Assembly: GCF_000275845.1 (NCBI RefSeq)
Contig: NW_006766943.1
Span: 5,472-69,471 of the forward strand
DNA: 64,000 nucleotides
Source of the DNA: Dichomitus squalens LYAD-421 SS1
Taxonomy: Eukaryota; Basidiomycota; Agaricomycetes; Polyporales; Polyporaceae
Reading direction: 5' to 3'
In this document: positions 34,816-46,240 of the stretch, in pieces
Position numbering within the stretch: the stretch's first letter is position 1
How the letters are laid out: the number at the start of each line of letters is the position of its first letter
Translations under genes and position numbers: made by a program
The notes under the pieces: generated by a model
What the model was told of the DNA's origin: nothing
The model's input: only the letters and a program-made list of their open reading frames with translations
Databases searched by the model: none

Positions 34816-35510
34816 AGCAGTTGGTCGTACTGTCAATGTTTTGACCTCTCAGTTCCCATGAATTTCCGAATGAACCTCTGTATTGGGGCGAACGGGTATG
34901 ATAGAACCCGACTACGTCATATCAGTGAAGTCTATATTGGAATAGACGGCAAAATGGACTCCTCGGACACGACAATCTGATGTAGTGAATACTTGCATCT
35001 AAGGCTTTGGCTTCCCATTCCTGATTTACCCAGTCTCTCTAGCCCTTCGCACACTCACTAGTCGTTGGATTCCCTCCCAAAAGAACAGTCTTTTCGCGGC
35101 ACATCTCTGCGCGAGTCCTCAGTCCCTTATTAGGATTAAAACATCCATTTGGCATTCATACTTACCGACAATTGTGCGGCATACTTGCTGCAGCTGTCGC
35201 ATCGCCTGGTCTACTCAGTCATCGCGGAGGTCGACCACAGCCCGTCTGATGGCACTAAGCTCTATAAGGGATTTCATGAGGTCGCGTCAGATGGCTTGCG
35301 ATGGTTTGATGAGGAGCTGGTTTCGCTTGATGACAATGTCAGTGATCATGAAGATGAAGCACGGATTCCCCGCTCGAAATGGCAGGGTGGCCTGCCAGTA
35401 TGGCGCTTCATTGAGCGCCCATACCGCAGGACGCTACGCCCGGGGCCGGGCGCGAAGCCGTTTAAAGATATTGAAGCACTTCCATCCCTTCCTGAACCTC
35501 GGATTCAGCG
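34816..35510. other. Intergenic region upstream of the capping-protein gene
   Basis: Mostly featureless. A 168-codon open frame on the plus strand (35149-35655) overlaps the first capping-protein exon in another frame and has no recognised relatives; see the findings. Confidence 0.35.
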
Positions 35511-36768
35511 ATGGATCCTGCGGAACGTATTGAGGCCGCCTCCAAGTTTCTTCTCCAATCTCCCCCAGGAGAGATCAATGACGTGCTCAATGGTAAATAC
35601 CCCCGCTCATCGCTCAACCGAACTTGGACGTCTTGCTGGAGCGTGCATGACCTGAACCCCGTCGATTCCGCCAGATGTGCGGAACATCATCTCGGACGAT
35701 GATTCCCTGCAATCCGGCGTGCTCCCCGCGCTGAGGGAGTACAACATCACGCAGTTTACGACTGCGGAGGTACCAGGACACCAGCACCAGGTGCGTACGC
35801 TGTGCACCACTCAGAAAATTGCAACAGGAGGGCAACCGGCTGATTGCATGGCGTGGACAGTCTATCGTCAGCAGTGCTGCGAGGATACCAGGTGCGGAAG
35901 AGGATGAAGATGGGGAGTTGTCACAGGATAGGTATTGGGATCCACGGTCAAGGACAAGCTTCCGTTTCGACCATCTGAGCTTGGTGTGTCCAATCACGTC
36001 ATCCGTGCATGCTGTAGCTCTGAGACTCTGCTGAACTCTAGGAATCCTCGGACCCAGAGCCTTATGAGCCCGATGCTGAGTCTGAGCCCTTCCGGTATGT
36101 CATTCTCTCTTTGTGTCATGTGTCAGGACCCTCGATTGAGGCTTAGGCTCAAGGGCCGCCCTTGAGAATGCGTCATTACAATACCTACAAGCGCACTACC
36201 ACGATGGTGTTGCATCCGTCTTCCCCGTAGCAGGCTCAAGTACACGCTTCGTGATCCAGATCGTTGCGAACAAGTACAACCCGAACAACTACTGGTATGT
36301 CTCTTCCTCTATTTCTCCGCCTCGACCCTGGCGTCGACGCCGCATCTTGGTTCATTTTCTCCGGCATTTCTAACGTCACGCAGGTCCGGTCGCTGGCGCT
36401 CCGAATACACCATCGACACCTCCACAAAGACGCTCGAGGGCAGGATCCTCGTGAACGTGCACTACTACGAGCAGGGAAACGTTCAACTCTCGACCACACA
36501 CACCGTCTCGCTCGCTCTACCACCTGCGATCGCGCCCTCGGGCGGCGCGTCCGCGGCGTCGAAGGTGCTAGCGCTCGTCGAGGCCGAAGAGGGCAAGTAC
36601 CAGACGTCGCTCAATGAGGCGTACGCAGAGATGGGCGAGAAGACGTTCAAGGGCCTCCGCCGTGCGCTACCCATGACGCGTTCGAAGCTCGACTGGGACC
36701 GCGTGCTCGGCTACAAACTCGGCGCGGAGCTGACGAACAGCAAGGGCGTGTTTGGCCAGCCTTCGTAA
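35511..36768 (+). CDS. CAP1: F-actin capping protein, alpha subunit
   Basis: The alpha subunit pairs with beta to cap barbed ends of actin filaments. Exon 1 starts MDPAERIEAASKFLLQSPPG, and exon 2 gives DVRNIISDDDSLQSGVLPAL and the typical EYNITQFTTAEVPG. Exon 3 carries YWDPRSRTSFRFDHLSL, matching the family's F-D-P-R-x-K-x-S-F-x-F-D-H block. A further exon encodes ENALLQYLQAHYHDGVASVF and ANKYNPNNYW, and the final exon SGRWRSEYTIDTST with NVHYYEQGNVQL. The C-terminus has TFKGLRRALPMTRSKLDWD and ends VFGQPS; the amphipathic tail that binds actin is within this region. The order and spacing match the family throughout, and at least four introns are seen. The start at 35511 is supported by the conserved opening residues. 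Confidence 0.95.
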
Positions 36769-37088
36769 GACTTGAGGTGGTGGTGCCGCGGGCTGCTGGA
36801 TGCTGGGCGCCGAGTACGAGGAAGAAGTATAATGTAACATTGTCGTGATACACAAGAGCTGCCTCAGCCTTTCTGGTTGCCCATCTGCTCTTCGGCGGGT
36901 AGCACCCTTGTGACGTTCCCTCCCAGCTCTGACCGACAAAGTGCATCCTGGTAGTGATGTGGAGTCATAAAATACATGCAGCGGTTGTGCACAGCCAATG
37001 AAAGTGAGCTAATGAGATATGGAAATCGAGTATAGTATAGCTAGTTGTGTCCTGAGCCTGTGTTTACTGGGCGGATGGTTAAGAGCCT
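36769..37088. other. Short convergent intergenic region
   Basis: 320 bp between the capping-protein stop and the acyl-CoA ligase stop. Nothing but 3' flank is apparent. Confidence 0.4.
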
Positions 37089-39752
37089 TCACAGCTTCGA
37101 GCCACTCGTCGGGTCAGGGAGGGCGTACAACGCTTCAATATACGGCTTGAACTTGGCGTACGTCTCCTTCCTGAAATGATTTCAAACAACGTGAGTCACT
37201 GGAATGCATGCATACAAGCAAGTCATGGAGTGCTGACCTGCGGATCTTGAGCGTCGGTGTAAGACACTCGTTATCGACCGTGAACGCATCCAGAGTAACG
37301 TGGATGCGCTTGATGCGCTCGAAGCCCCTCAGCTTCCGCACGTTCGGCTCCTTGTCCATCTCCGTCAAGATCGCGTCGATGATCCGCGACTCCTTCACGT
37401 ATCGCCCGAGCGCCGCCGTATCGTCCGGGCGCACGCTCTGCTTCAGCACGCGCTGCACGAGGTCCGCGAGCTGCACAGGGTCGGGCACGACGACGCCGAC
37501 GAGGTACGACTGGAGCGAGTCCCCGTACACGAACAGCTGCGCGATGATCGGCACCGACGCGTACACGTTCTCGATGTTCTCGAGCGCGACGTACTCGCCC
37601 TGCGCGAGCTTCATGATGTTCTTCACGCGGTCGATGATCTTGAACCGCCCCTGCTCGTCCAGCGTCGCGATGTCGCCCGTGTGGAGCCACCCCTCGGCGT
37701 CGATCGTCTCCTGCGTCTTCGCCTCCTCCTTGTAGTACCCGATGAAGCGCTGCCCGCCGCGCATGAGGAGCTCCCCGCGCGGGAAGGGCTTGTCGGTGAC
37801 GCGGTAGCCGAGCTGGGGGACGTCAATGAGCTTGATCTCGGCTGAGGCCACGGGCCCGCCGACGGTCCCGCCCGCGGTGGGATCGTACGGCCAGCAGGTG
37901 GTGCAGCAGCCGCCGTTCTCGGTCATGCCGTAGCCCTCGCGAATGTCGGCGAGGAGACCAATCTTGAGGAAGTCGCCGATGTTCTTGCTGAAAGGCGCGG
38001 AGCCGCAGCCGATCATCTTGACGCGGCCGCCTAGGACGTTGTTGATCTGTAAATCAAATGACATGGATCAGGGAAGGTACCGATACAGAGGTGTCGAAGG
38101 AGGTACCTTGCGGAAGACGAGACGGTCCCAGAGCGGGTGGGTGAACTGTCCGGTAGTCTTCAGGTTGTGCAGCTTCGCCGCGACGGCGGCACGGAAGATG
38201 GCACCACGGATGCCGGGAACATCTCCGGCCGCGATCGCAGACTGGTACACCCGGTTGAGGACACGAGGGACGAGCGGAACGTAGTGCGGCTTGAGGATCT
38301 GGATGTCCTCCAGGAAACGTAGGGGGTCACCAGTGGTATAGCCGATGCTCTTGCCGATGGCGACGTTAGTTAGTTCCATGACGCGCTGGTAGATGTGGGC
38401 TAGCGGCAGGAAGGACATGGCTACTTGCCCCTCCTGGTCCTCAAGGGCGTGCAGGAAGGAGTACGCGGCAATGGCCAGGTTGCCATGGCTCAAGAGAGCA
38501 CCTTTAGGCACACCAGAGGTGCCCTGCACAGCAACGAGTAAGACCCACACCCTCGAACACATAATTGGACATGCACGCACCGAAGTGTAGCAAATGGATG
38601 CGAGGGTGTCCGCGGTGGCAGGGATGACGTCAATCAGGTTCGCTCGGCCGAATTCCTCGACTGCGTGTCATGGAGAACCCAGTCAGCTCATGAGTAGATG
38701 CAGCCTGCCATTGACCAATCTGCGGATCAGGACAAGAAGGGTGGAGAGCGAGACGTACACTCGACGATGTCCAAGAATTTGATGTTCCGTGTCTTGGCCC
38801 ACGCCGTAAGTACACGCTTCTGATCGTCTTCCGCAGCTTCGATTGACACGATGTACTTTAGCGTAGGAAGCTTGGGGGAGAGCGCCAGGAGGAAGGGGAT
38901 GTGCTCTGGCGCTGCGAAAACGATTGATAGGTCCGCGTGGTTGATGCTAGACGTGCCAGAGTCCGTAAGTCGCGACTATATGCGGGCAGCTAAGAAGCAT
39001 ACACATATTCTGTCAAAGATATTAGGAAGAGAAGAGAGGAGAGGGAATGTGTAGCGCGTACCAACCGAGTCCGCCCCAAGAGTGTCGTAGAGCGCGACGG
39101 TAACCTTGTTGTACGCCTGACAAGCAAGGTCGACGAGGAGCCAATCTGCGGGAATGCACGCGTCAAGACGCCAAACCCGTTGAAGAACACGAGGGGCACC
39201 CGACGCACTCGGACAATTCTTGCTCCAAATTCCTACGGTATCTAGTTGGTACCCGCCTAGCTCTTTTGTCTGGAAGAGCTTATGGAGGGCGCTGCCAACT
39301 GCGCGCCGGCGCGCGTCAACCTCAGGCCATGACTGCCAGACGTGATAGTTGGCGAAGGTCAGCGGCTTCCTGGAGAGGATGGGACGGTGGCCGAGGAAGG
39401 GGCCTCCTGCGGCGCGCCTGTAGCCCTCGTTATAAAGGTCGACGAGGTTTGTGACCACCCCAGGGGTGTCTACCGTCAGGAAAGGGAATACGGCTGCGAA
39501 GAAAGGGTGATCTAAGTAAACAGGCTGCGTGATGGAGCATAGGAGGACTCACCATGACGATAGGTCGCTTGAGAGGGCACAGTCGTCAGTCTCGCGCACC
39601 CACGCGTACATACCAACGCCCACCGTGTACTCACCTGACTCGCCAGGACGCTCAGAGCCAGGGATCGCAACGGACTGCTTGTTGTAGTCTGCGTTCGGTG
39701 GGAGCTGGATGGGATAGTCCGCCGGGGAGGGGGATTTGCGCTGAGCGGACAT
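37089..39752 (-). CDS. Long-chain fatty-acid-CoA ligase (ACSL/FAA type)
   Basis: Activates long-chain fatty acids to acyl-CoA with ATP, at membranes of ER, lipid droplets or peroxisomes. ATG at 39752 gives MSAQRKSPSPADYPIQLPP; the codon just before it is GTG. Exons then encode GGPFLGHRPILSRKPLTF and GIWSKNCPE-type sequence near 39200. The ATP/AMP signature appears as YTSGTSGVPKGALLSHGN, split by an intron near 38520-38585. Later motifs are YGMTENGGCC (about 37915), GWLHTGDIATLDEQGRFKIIDR and KNIMKLAQGEYVALENIE (about 37560-37700), the linker and fatty-acid signature regions. The last exon ends YALPDPTSGSKL at 37089. All adenylation motifs are present and intact. The exact member (FAA1/4 or FAA2-like) was not determined. 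A C-terminal peroxisomal SKL requires the last residues in frame; they read GSKL, so SKL is the final tripeptide, which favours peroxisomal targeting. Confidence 0.93.
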
Positions 39753-40612
39753 CACGGCGAGGAATGAGTGGGGGGTGGTGTTGGAGGTCGACGGTGAAGC
39801 TTTGAAGCCGTAGCCGAACTGGGGAAAACTGGGGAAGGGACATGCATGTGGGGCACCGGGGGCTAAGACAGAGCATCATTCAGGTCCGTGATTCTCTCCT
39901 CGATCGTCTTCGCCGGAAGATGCGACTTTGACGAGCGCCCTTCCCCGCAGGCCGCCCCGCCTCTCCATTGCTCCGGCCCGCCGGCAAATCCCCGGACCCG
40001 AAATTGGGACCCGGTAGGCCGTGGCATGTGACCGCAGGCATGCTTCCCTTCGACGTGCGGTATCGTACACTCGCGCCCACAACCACTTGATCTTGTGGCA
40101 CCAGCTATGTACGCCAGGTCGAGCCGTTATGCCGCTCTCTCTCAAGTCGACGACGGCGCTCCCCGTGAAGCAATGTCAAGGCTGCGTATACTCGGCGTTG
40201 TCTATGCTCCGATTCACTGAGCGCGGCTGCCCAGACTCTTTTGACCACAGAGAAAGGGCCTGTCAAGTACGCCGGGACACATATTTCACAAGCAGCGGAC
40301 CGCCATGGCCGCCCACAGTTCATGCCGTGGGTAGACTTTGGATGGGCGTATCCACTGGAATCCTGATACGCCGGCGCCTTCGAATACAATCTCTGCCTAC
40401 GCCTTCAATCGATTACAAGTAACCTCGCCAGCACCTTGTTCAGCACGTGGATGTTACCGCACACGGCAACAATAGCTCGGTGCAGATACTAACGCTGACT
40501 GCAGGTCACCTAATTTCAAGACACCTGGAGCTTCTTCACGGACCTTTACGTCTCAGTCCCGCAATGTGAGCTGTGTCTTCCTCAAATACCTGCACAAATT
40601 CTGACTGGACAA
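39753..40612. other. Divergent intergenic region
   Basis: 860 bp between the acyl-CoA ligase start and the F-box/WD40 paralog. It must contain the ligase promoter. I see no further gene. Confidence 0.4.
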
Positions 40613-43258
40613 ATGTGGCAGATGAACCACACCATCATGCCCGTTGTGATCGAGCCACAAACCGCTGTAGGAGGACACCCTCCTGTCCCCTTCCCTGGGT
40701 CATTCCCCATCGAAATCGAGGAGCACTTCATCGACGCTCTCTCTGACGACTTTCGATCCCTCCGCAGTTGTTCCCTTACCTGTCAGTCCTGGTTGCCCCG
40801 TAGCCGTCTCCATCTCTTGCGCAGGATTCGCATACAGACGAGGACCGCACTCGACTCTGTCCTCGAATTCCTCGAAAGACACCCCCACACGCGGTCTCTG
40901 ATCCGTTCGGTGGCCATGGCGCCCGGTCCCATGGAACGGACCCGGCTCTTCGAGGTGTATCCTGTCACGTTGCTCCGAGAGCTGCCTAATCTGTGTCGGT
41001 GGGAGATCCGAGCCCCAACGCTAGACAAGAAGTCCGGTCCGCAGAAGCTTTCCTTCCATAAAACCGTCTTAGCCCACTTCCGTTACTCTCCGATCACAGA
41101 GTTCCATATATCTTCCGTTTCGTTTACATCGCATGCTGAGTTCATTCGACTTCTTATGTCCTTCCCGTCTCTGAGGGTTCTGGAGTATCATGACATCCGC
41201 TGCACGGAGAAAGGGGGCACGATGGCTATGGATGCACTTGTCCGCCGGCGACCTCTGAAGCTGACGACTCTCCAGGTCAGTACGACAATTGGCGTCAATG
41301 TCATCAATCTGAATCCTGAATTTGTTTCAGGCTCAACACTGGCAAAACGCGGAAGAAGGGACACTGTCCTGCTTGCTGGGATTGACTCGTCCTACTCTTC
41401 TGAACCTCGTTCTGCGTCGCCGAAAGAGCGTCCAATGGAGACCAGGTAAGATAGAATTCCATTTCGGATTCACCGCTTCGTTGGCCCGATACTCACAAAC
41501 GCTTCTAGCTGGCGTGACGGAAATGCACCAACTCCGCTCTTTGACGCTGCACGTAGAGCAAGAGCTCAACGATGGCTGGATAGACGTCTTCAAGAGCTCC
41601 TTCACAGATGCACAGAGCTGTATGCAAGCACTTGGCTGCGGGGGGTCGCTCGAAGATTTGAAGATACACCTTCATCTATCGAATACTTCCAAACTCTCTC
41701 TAGATGAACCTGGGTACGACAATCGGCCCGCCCTGCTTGCTGTGGCTCTCGCTGGACTGCGCATTCGGGATCTCTCCCGGGAGCTTGAACAAGCGTTGCT
41801 GGCTCGCGAGTCAGCGCAACCTACAGTGAATCGCCCAACGCGACTCACTTTGATGTTGCATCTCCCGTCCTCTTGGATCCCTAGGCAAGTGGTCTTGAGG
41901 ACTTTGCACGAATACACCTTCCCGGAACTCAATAGGAGGGGGTTATTATCGACTGGATATGCGAGTGGTTAGCAGACACCGCCACATCTAACGATTGATT
42001 CTCACCGTCGATCTTCTACCACCACGTCCAGGCAATATCTACTTACCGAGCCCCTCTCATAAATGCCCAGTGAGGTCTCTCGCGGTATCTCCAGACGGCA
42101 GATGGATCGCCAGTGGCTCGAAACAGCTGTCCATTCTTTGGGATACTCTCCTCCAGCGCTCGTCTCACGAGTGGGTAAACTCCATGAACCACGGGCAGAC
42201 AACCTCCACCTTCGCCTTCTCCCCCGATAGCCGGCGTCTCCTGTGCTCTGCTGGTGCAAAGGGAGCACTTTTTCTCCAGATCAGGGACGTGGCATCCGGT
42301 AATTTGCTCGCAGTCCTGCGGGGTCCTTCGATTGGTATTTCCCTCCAGAATCATGCAGCTGTACCCAAGTTCGTCTGTGCTTGGCACCCAGAGATGATCG
42401 TTCTCGTATAAACCGTCCGCTCGAGAGTCGCTATTATGATATGGGACGTGCAGACATACCAGTTACGGTCGGCACGCACAGAAACGACTCCCTTTGACGG
42501 TGCCTTTCCCCTTCTCTCGCTCAGCGGCCGGTGGCTCGCTGTGAGGAGTACTCCCGCGTCAGTACCTAGGCTGTCCAATCGTCCAGCATGCGTTCTCTGG
42601 GACATTCCTTCTGGTTTCCCGGGTGAGATGCTGCCCGGCTGTCCCTCGGGTAGTCGCTGGCTGCATCATTTGACTACGATGGCGACCGGATTGCTATCTC
42701 ATTCGCGGATAATTTCATCCGTATCTGGCGCACAACGACACGGGAGCAGCTAGCGTGCGTCTTCGAGCCTCGAATCACCGTCCCCGCCAATCCTGGAAAT
42801 TTCCCCGCGACAAAGGCAATTGCCTTCTCACCTATTGGCGCATATGCCCTATCGCTGCATTTCAAGCATCTTCCTGGAAACGACACTGGCACCGGCGCAA
42901 CGTTCACCGTCTGGGGGTCCGGCCATACCAAATTTGACACACTTCGCGTGGTCGACGCACGTCATGGGCCCATATGTTCCTATACTGCTCCCTATCATTC
43001 TCTGGTGATCTTTTCCTCTGACAAGGCTCGCGTTGTATTCGTGCATGAATATGGAGGGGTCAAAGTATGCAGCCTGACAAGTAGCGGAGTAGCTGTGACA
43101 ACATCCTTCTCGCGGAAAGCCATCCCAGCTCGCCTGGAGAGGGTTTGGATTCGAGTCGGTACTTCCTGGCCCCTGTCTTGTTTTCCCCAGATGGACAGAA
43201 GCTGATTTGGGGAACTGCGGACGGAGAGGTGGAAATCCATCCTCTTGAGGACATCTGA
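40613..43258 (+). pseudogene. F-box/WD40 paralog, apparently disrupted
   Basis: The N-terminus matches the intact copy at 15055 closely: IEEHFIDALSDDFRSLRSCS and CQSWLPRSRLHLLRRI. The first intron (41276 to about 41330) is at the same place as in that copy. The middle region continues as MHQLRSLTLHVEQELNDGW and FPELNRRG. WD40 blades are recognisable: LAVSPDGRWIASGSKQLSIL, FAFSPDSRRLLCSAG, IAISFADNFIRIW and the last blade FSPDGQKLIWGTADGEVEIH. However, a TAA (42409-42411) interrupts a blade just before VAIMIWDVQTY. The frame then shifts near 42655-42671, between RWLHH and FDYDGDR. It shifts again between 43085 and 43190 before the final blade. Either this is a decaying paralog or the sequence carries indel errors here. 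The first two exons alone could still yield an F-box fragment. Confidence 0.7.
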
Positions 43259-43545
43259 CTGTTTACGCGTGCGAGTTACTTAGTTCCATATCAAATTCCT
43301 GTGCCACAATCTTGAACGTCGAACGCTTAACGCCTTGAAGTCAGACGAAGTGACCACATTCATGTGTTCGTAGAACCTTGTACGCCATAACACCACATCC
43401 TCATATAGTGGGAAGTCTCTTTATGGGAGTATCAGTAGTAGCCGTTTTCCAAATACATAATCCAGGAGATGCTGGATGACCTTATGACGGGGTTCACTAA
43501 GTCCTGCTCCTCCGCGACTGACATACTGGCGTCCGACCAAGCATC

Positions 43546-45484
43546 TCACGTGGGGAGGAAGCCTTGAGGGTAGTCAAAGACCGCCTTCGGGTTCACTTCC
43601 CTCATGATTCTTTGCAGCTTCGCCGTATGCGTAGGGTAGTACCACGCGTGAGCCTCCTCACGACTGAGCTGCGAATCGACGTAGTTCGGGTAGCCCATAA
43701 AGCGGCCTCCTGGCATCTGTATAGCAAAGACATAGATTTTAGCGTGCAACCCTCAATGCCGTCCAGAATGGCAGGGAGACGTACGGGGTCAGTGACAGAC
43801 TTCAAGATGCCCGTGATGAAGGGAATCCCGTCGTCAGGGTACGGCAAGGTCGTACTGTATCCAAGGATCTGGAACACACCCCCAGCGTAAGGACTGCATT
43901 CAAATGTGAAAGTAGGGCATGGATCGCATACCTGCAGGTTCATGAGCATATCGCGTGCATTGTATGCCGTCGCATCCTGAGGTACCGCTGCGATGGCCGA
44001 GTTCTTGCCGCCAAAAACGTCCCAAAGGACGTACCAGTTCACGTCGGCGCTTGTGCCATTATACGTGTATCGCGTGAACGAGAGCGTAGACGCATTCGTG
44101 AGCAGGTTGTCGGCGGGGTAGAAAAGCGAGTTAGAATAGAAAGGAATCTGAAAGCCCTGTGCTTCCTGGAGCGCGACCTTCGGGTCGGTCGTTGGGTCGG
44201 AATCGGCTTCATACTGTATAAAGCACGGTGAACATTCAGAGGTGACCAAGTCCAAGCTTGAAGATCAAGTCCGTACCACAACGTTCTGGATCCAATTCAG
44301 ATCCTCGAAGATAGTCGCGGTCGGAACGGAGTCGTTGAGTGCCCCGAGGGCATCCCAAAGAGGTTGGACCGTCCTATTCAAGCCAGTGATCCCGTCGTTG
44401 CCGTAGTACGCGCCGTTCAACGAAAAGGTCGGGACTGGGGTGGCTTCTGTGTAACGGACCTGCAGCGCCAAGTCGGAAGGCAAGTCCGTCTCAGCGGCGA
44501 AGTGCTGGAATATCTGGAACGCCGAGGACGCAACCTCGGGAGTACTCCAGGTGTACGTGAAGGCAAACGTCGCGGCATGGGTGGGAGCAGGGTGAGTCAG
44601 TACCGTAAACCTGGTGATTATGCCGAAAGAAGGTGGGGCGCCGCGGAGCGCCTATGATGTCTTCAGTTCGTAAACGGGCTCAGGACTCCAGTGATAGGTA
44701 ACGTACCCAGAAGAGGTCGGCATTGGTGTGGTTGTTAGCGATGACGATGGAACCGTCCGCCTTCACGACCTCCATCTCAACGACCTGATCCAAGAATAGA
44801 CCCCACTTGCGGCCGTGATAGCCAAACCCACCATGAAGATGGCCTGCTACACCGACTTGGGGGCAAGTACCGAATGCGGCCGCACGTTGGCCTGTAGAAT
44901 GCAACGTAAGCCGGCGAGCTGAAATATGTGGGCAGCTACACGACTCACCATTCTCCCAGAGGAAGTAGTACAAAGGACCAAGTTTGTTACCCGTACCGAT
45001 TGTGACGTAATCGCCGGACAGCGTAATATTGTTGAGGTTGTCGAGCGAGATGACTAGATGCCCATCCTCACCACCCGTGCTGAAAGACGCGTCTTTGGTG
45101 ATTCATAGCAAACCATTCTGAGCGGATGACTGAATAGGGCTCAAAGAACGACATACATGAGTGTCCACCGGAACGCGCGTTCACTTTAACGTCGTTCACA
45201 GCGCCGCATTTGACCGATGCGCTTACATCATCTGTTGTATTCGGGTACACGAGTGCAGCGGGCTTGTAGATCAACCTCAAATTCACCGGGAGGGAGTCGT
45301 TCTGATATGTCGGGTTCGAAGGCGTGACCGGGTTTAGGCCCGCCCTAGTCAAGCAGTCGATGAGCGACGTCGTCGAGTTCCGTTCACGGAGTGAGAGGTC
45401 GACGCCGAGAACATCGTCGGAGACCACGGAAGCTGCCCCGGCAATGCCCAGTGCAACGAAGGAGAAGAAGCTAAGGCAGAACAT
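43546..45484 (-). CDS. BBE-like FAD-linked oxidoreductase, secreted
   Basis: A flavoprotein oxidase of the PCMH/berberine-bridge family, which oxidises sugars, alkaloid-like or phenolic substrates and makes H2O2. A signal peptide (MFCLSFFSFVALGIAGAAS) begins at 45484. The FAD domain shows VKVNARSGGHS (about 45155-45190), whose His is the usual covalent FAD link. The second site, FGTCPQVGVAGHLHGGFG (about 44830-44870), contains the Cys that in relatives gives bicovalent FAD. The substrate domain follows with ADGSIVIANNHTNADLFW and IITRFTVLTHPAPTHAATFAF-like sequence. The C-terminal BBE segment is NYVDSQLSREEAHAWYY, then KAVFDYPQGF, ending at 43546. The signal peptide implies secretion or vacuolar entry. 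Seven or so introns are present. The substrate cannot be told from sequence; glucooligosaccharide oxidases and several fungal secondary-metabolite enzymes share this architecture. Confidence 0.92.
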
Positions 45485-46240
45485 GGCCAGTAGCTATTAC
45501 CCTATTACCCTTCTAACGGCTATGTTGGAAAACTTGTCCAAGCTTGTCGGACTATTTGACAGGCTACAACATATCAGTAATCTTGACTTGTGGAAGTGCT
45601 GCAAAAGCTCACCTCGAACAGTTGCGGCGGAGGCAGCTGACGATGCGGGGTAGTCTGATTTGACGACTCGTCTACAATAAGGGAGAACAAGTGGCCCTTA
45701 AACTCTGCTCCGTCTAGTGGGAAGGACCGGGTGGGTCCAGGCGCGACGGAAGAGGCTGAACAACTTCATTGCATCAGTAACTTTGATGTATAGGTCGCGT
45801 GGACAGCAGGTCCGAAACAAGTATTTGACAGCTACGCAGCACCGCTGGTCTCGTGGTCTCGGCTCGCGCGCGGCTTAACAAGCAGACACACCGTAGCATA
45901 TGATGGCTAGTCAGGGCAGGGACATAAGGCACCGAACCGCGGACGGTCTGGTTAAGACTAAGGTCGGCTAAGTAGCAGGTGCGAAAGAAGGGCTGGGACG
46001 TAGTAAGCTACTGTCAACGCATGAGCATGCCCAAATCGATGACATCACCGTCTACAAGTCGCCCACGTTCTCTCGGACACCCGCGCATATCCCGCTCCAT
46101 GTCGGGTGAACGAAAGACTCTTGTAAATGTGAGTGTCTTACAGTAATCTACAAGTAGATGAAGGAGAGTCTCTGTCAAGTCCGTCGCACGCCAAATGCAT
46201 GTACAGTAAAGTAGTCCAATCAGATAGGGTATCCATGATC
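45485..46240. other. Intergenic region between BBE oxidase and phospholipase D
   Basis: 756 bp holding the oxidase promoter and the phospholipase 3' flank. No gene recognised. Confidence 0.4.

Noticed and set aside
41447..41508. Frame change at the end of the first F-box/WD40 paralog exon set, first read as a lesion
   Set aside because: GTAAGA and TTCTAG ends bracket this stretch and the intact copy has an intron at the matching place, so it is probably a normal intron.
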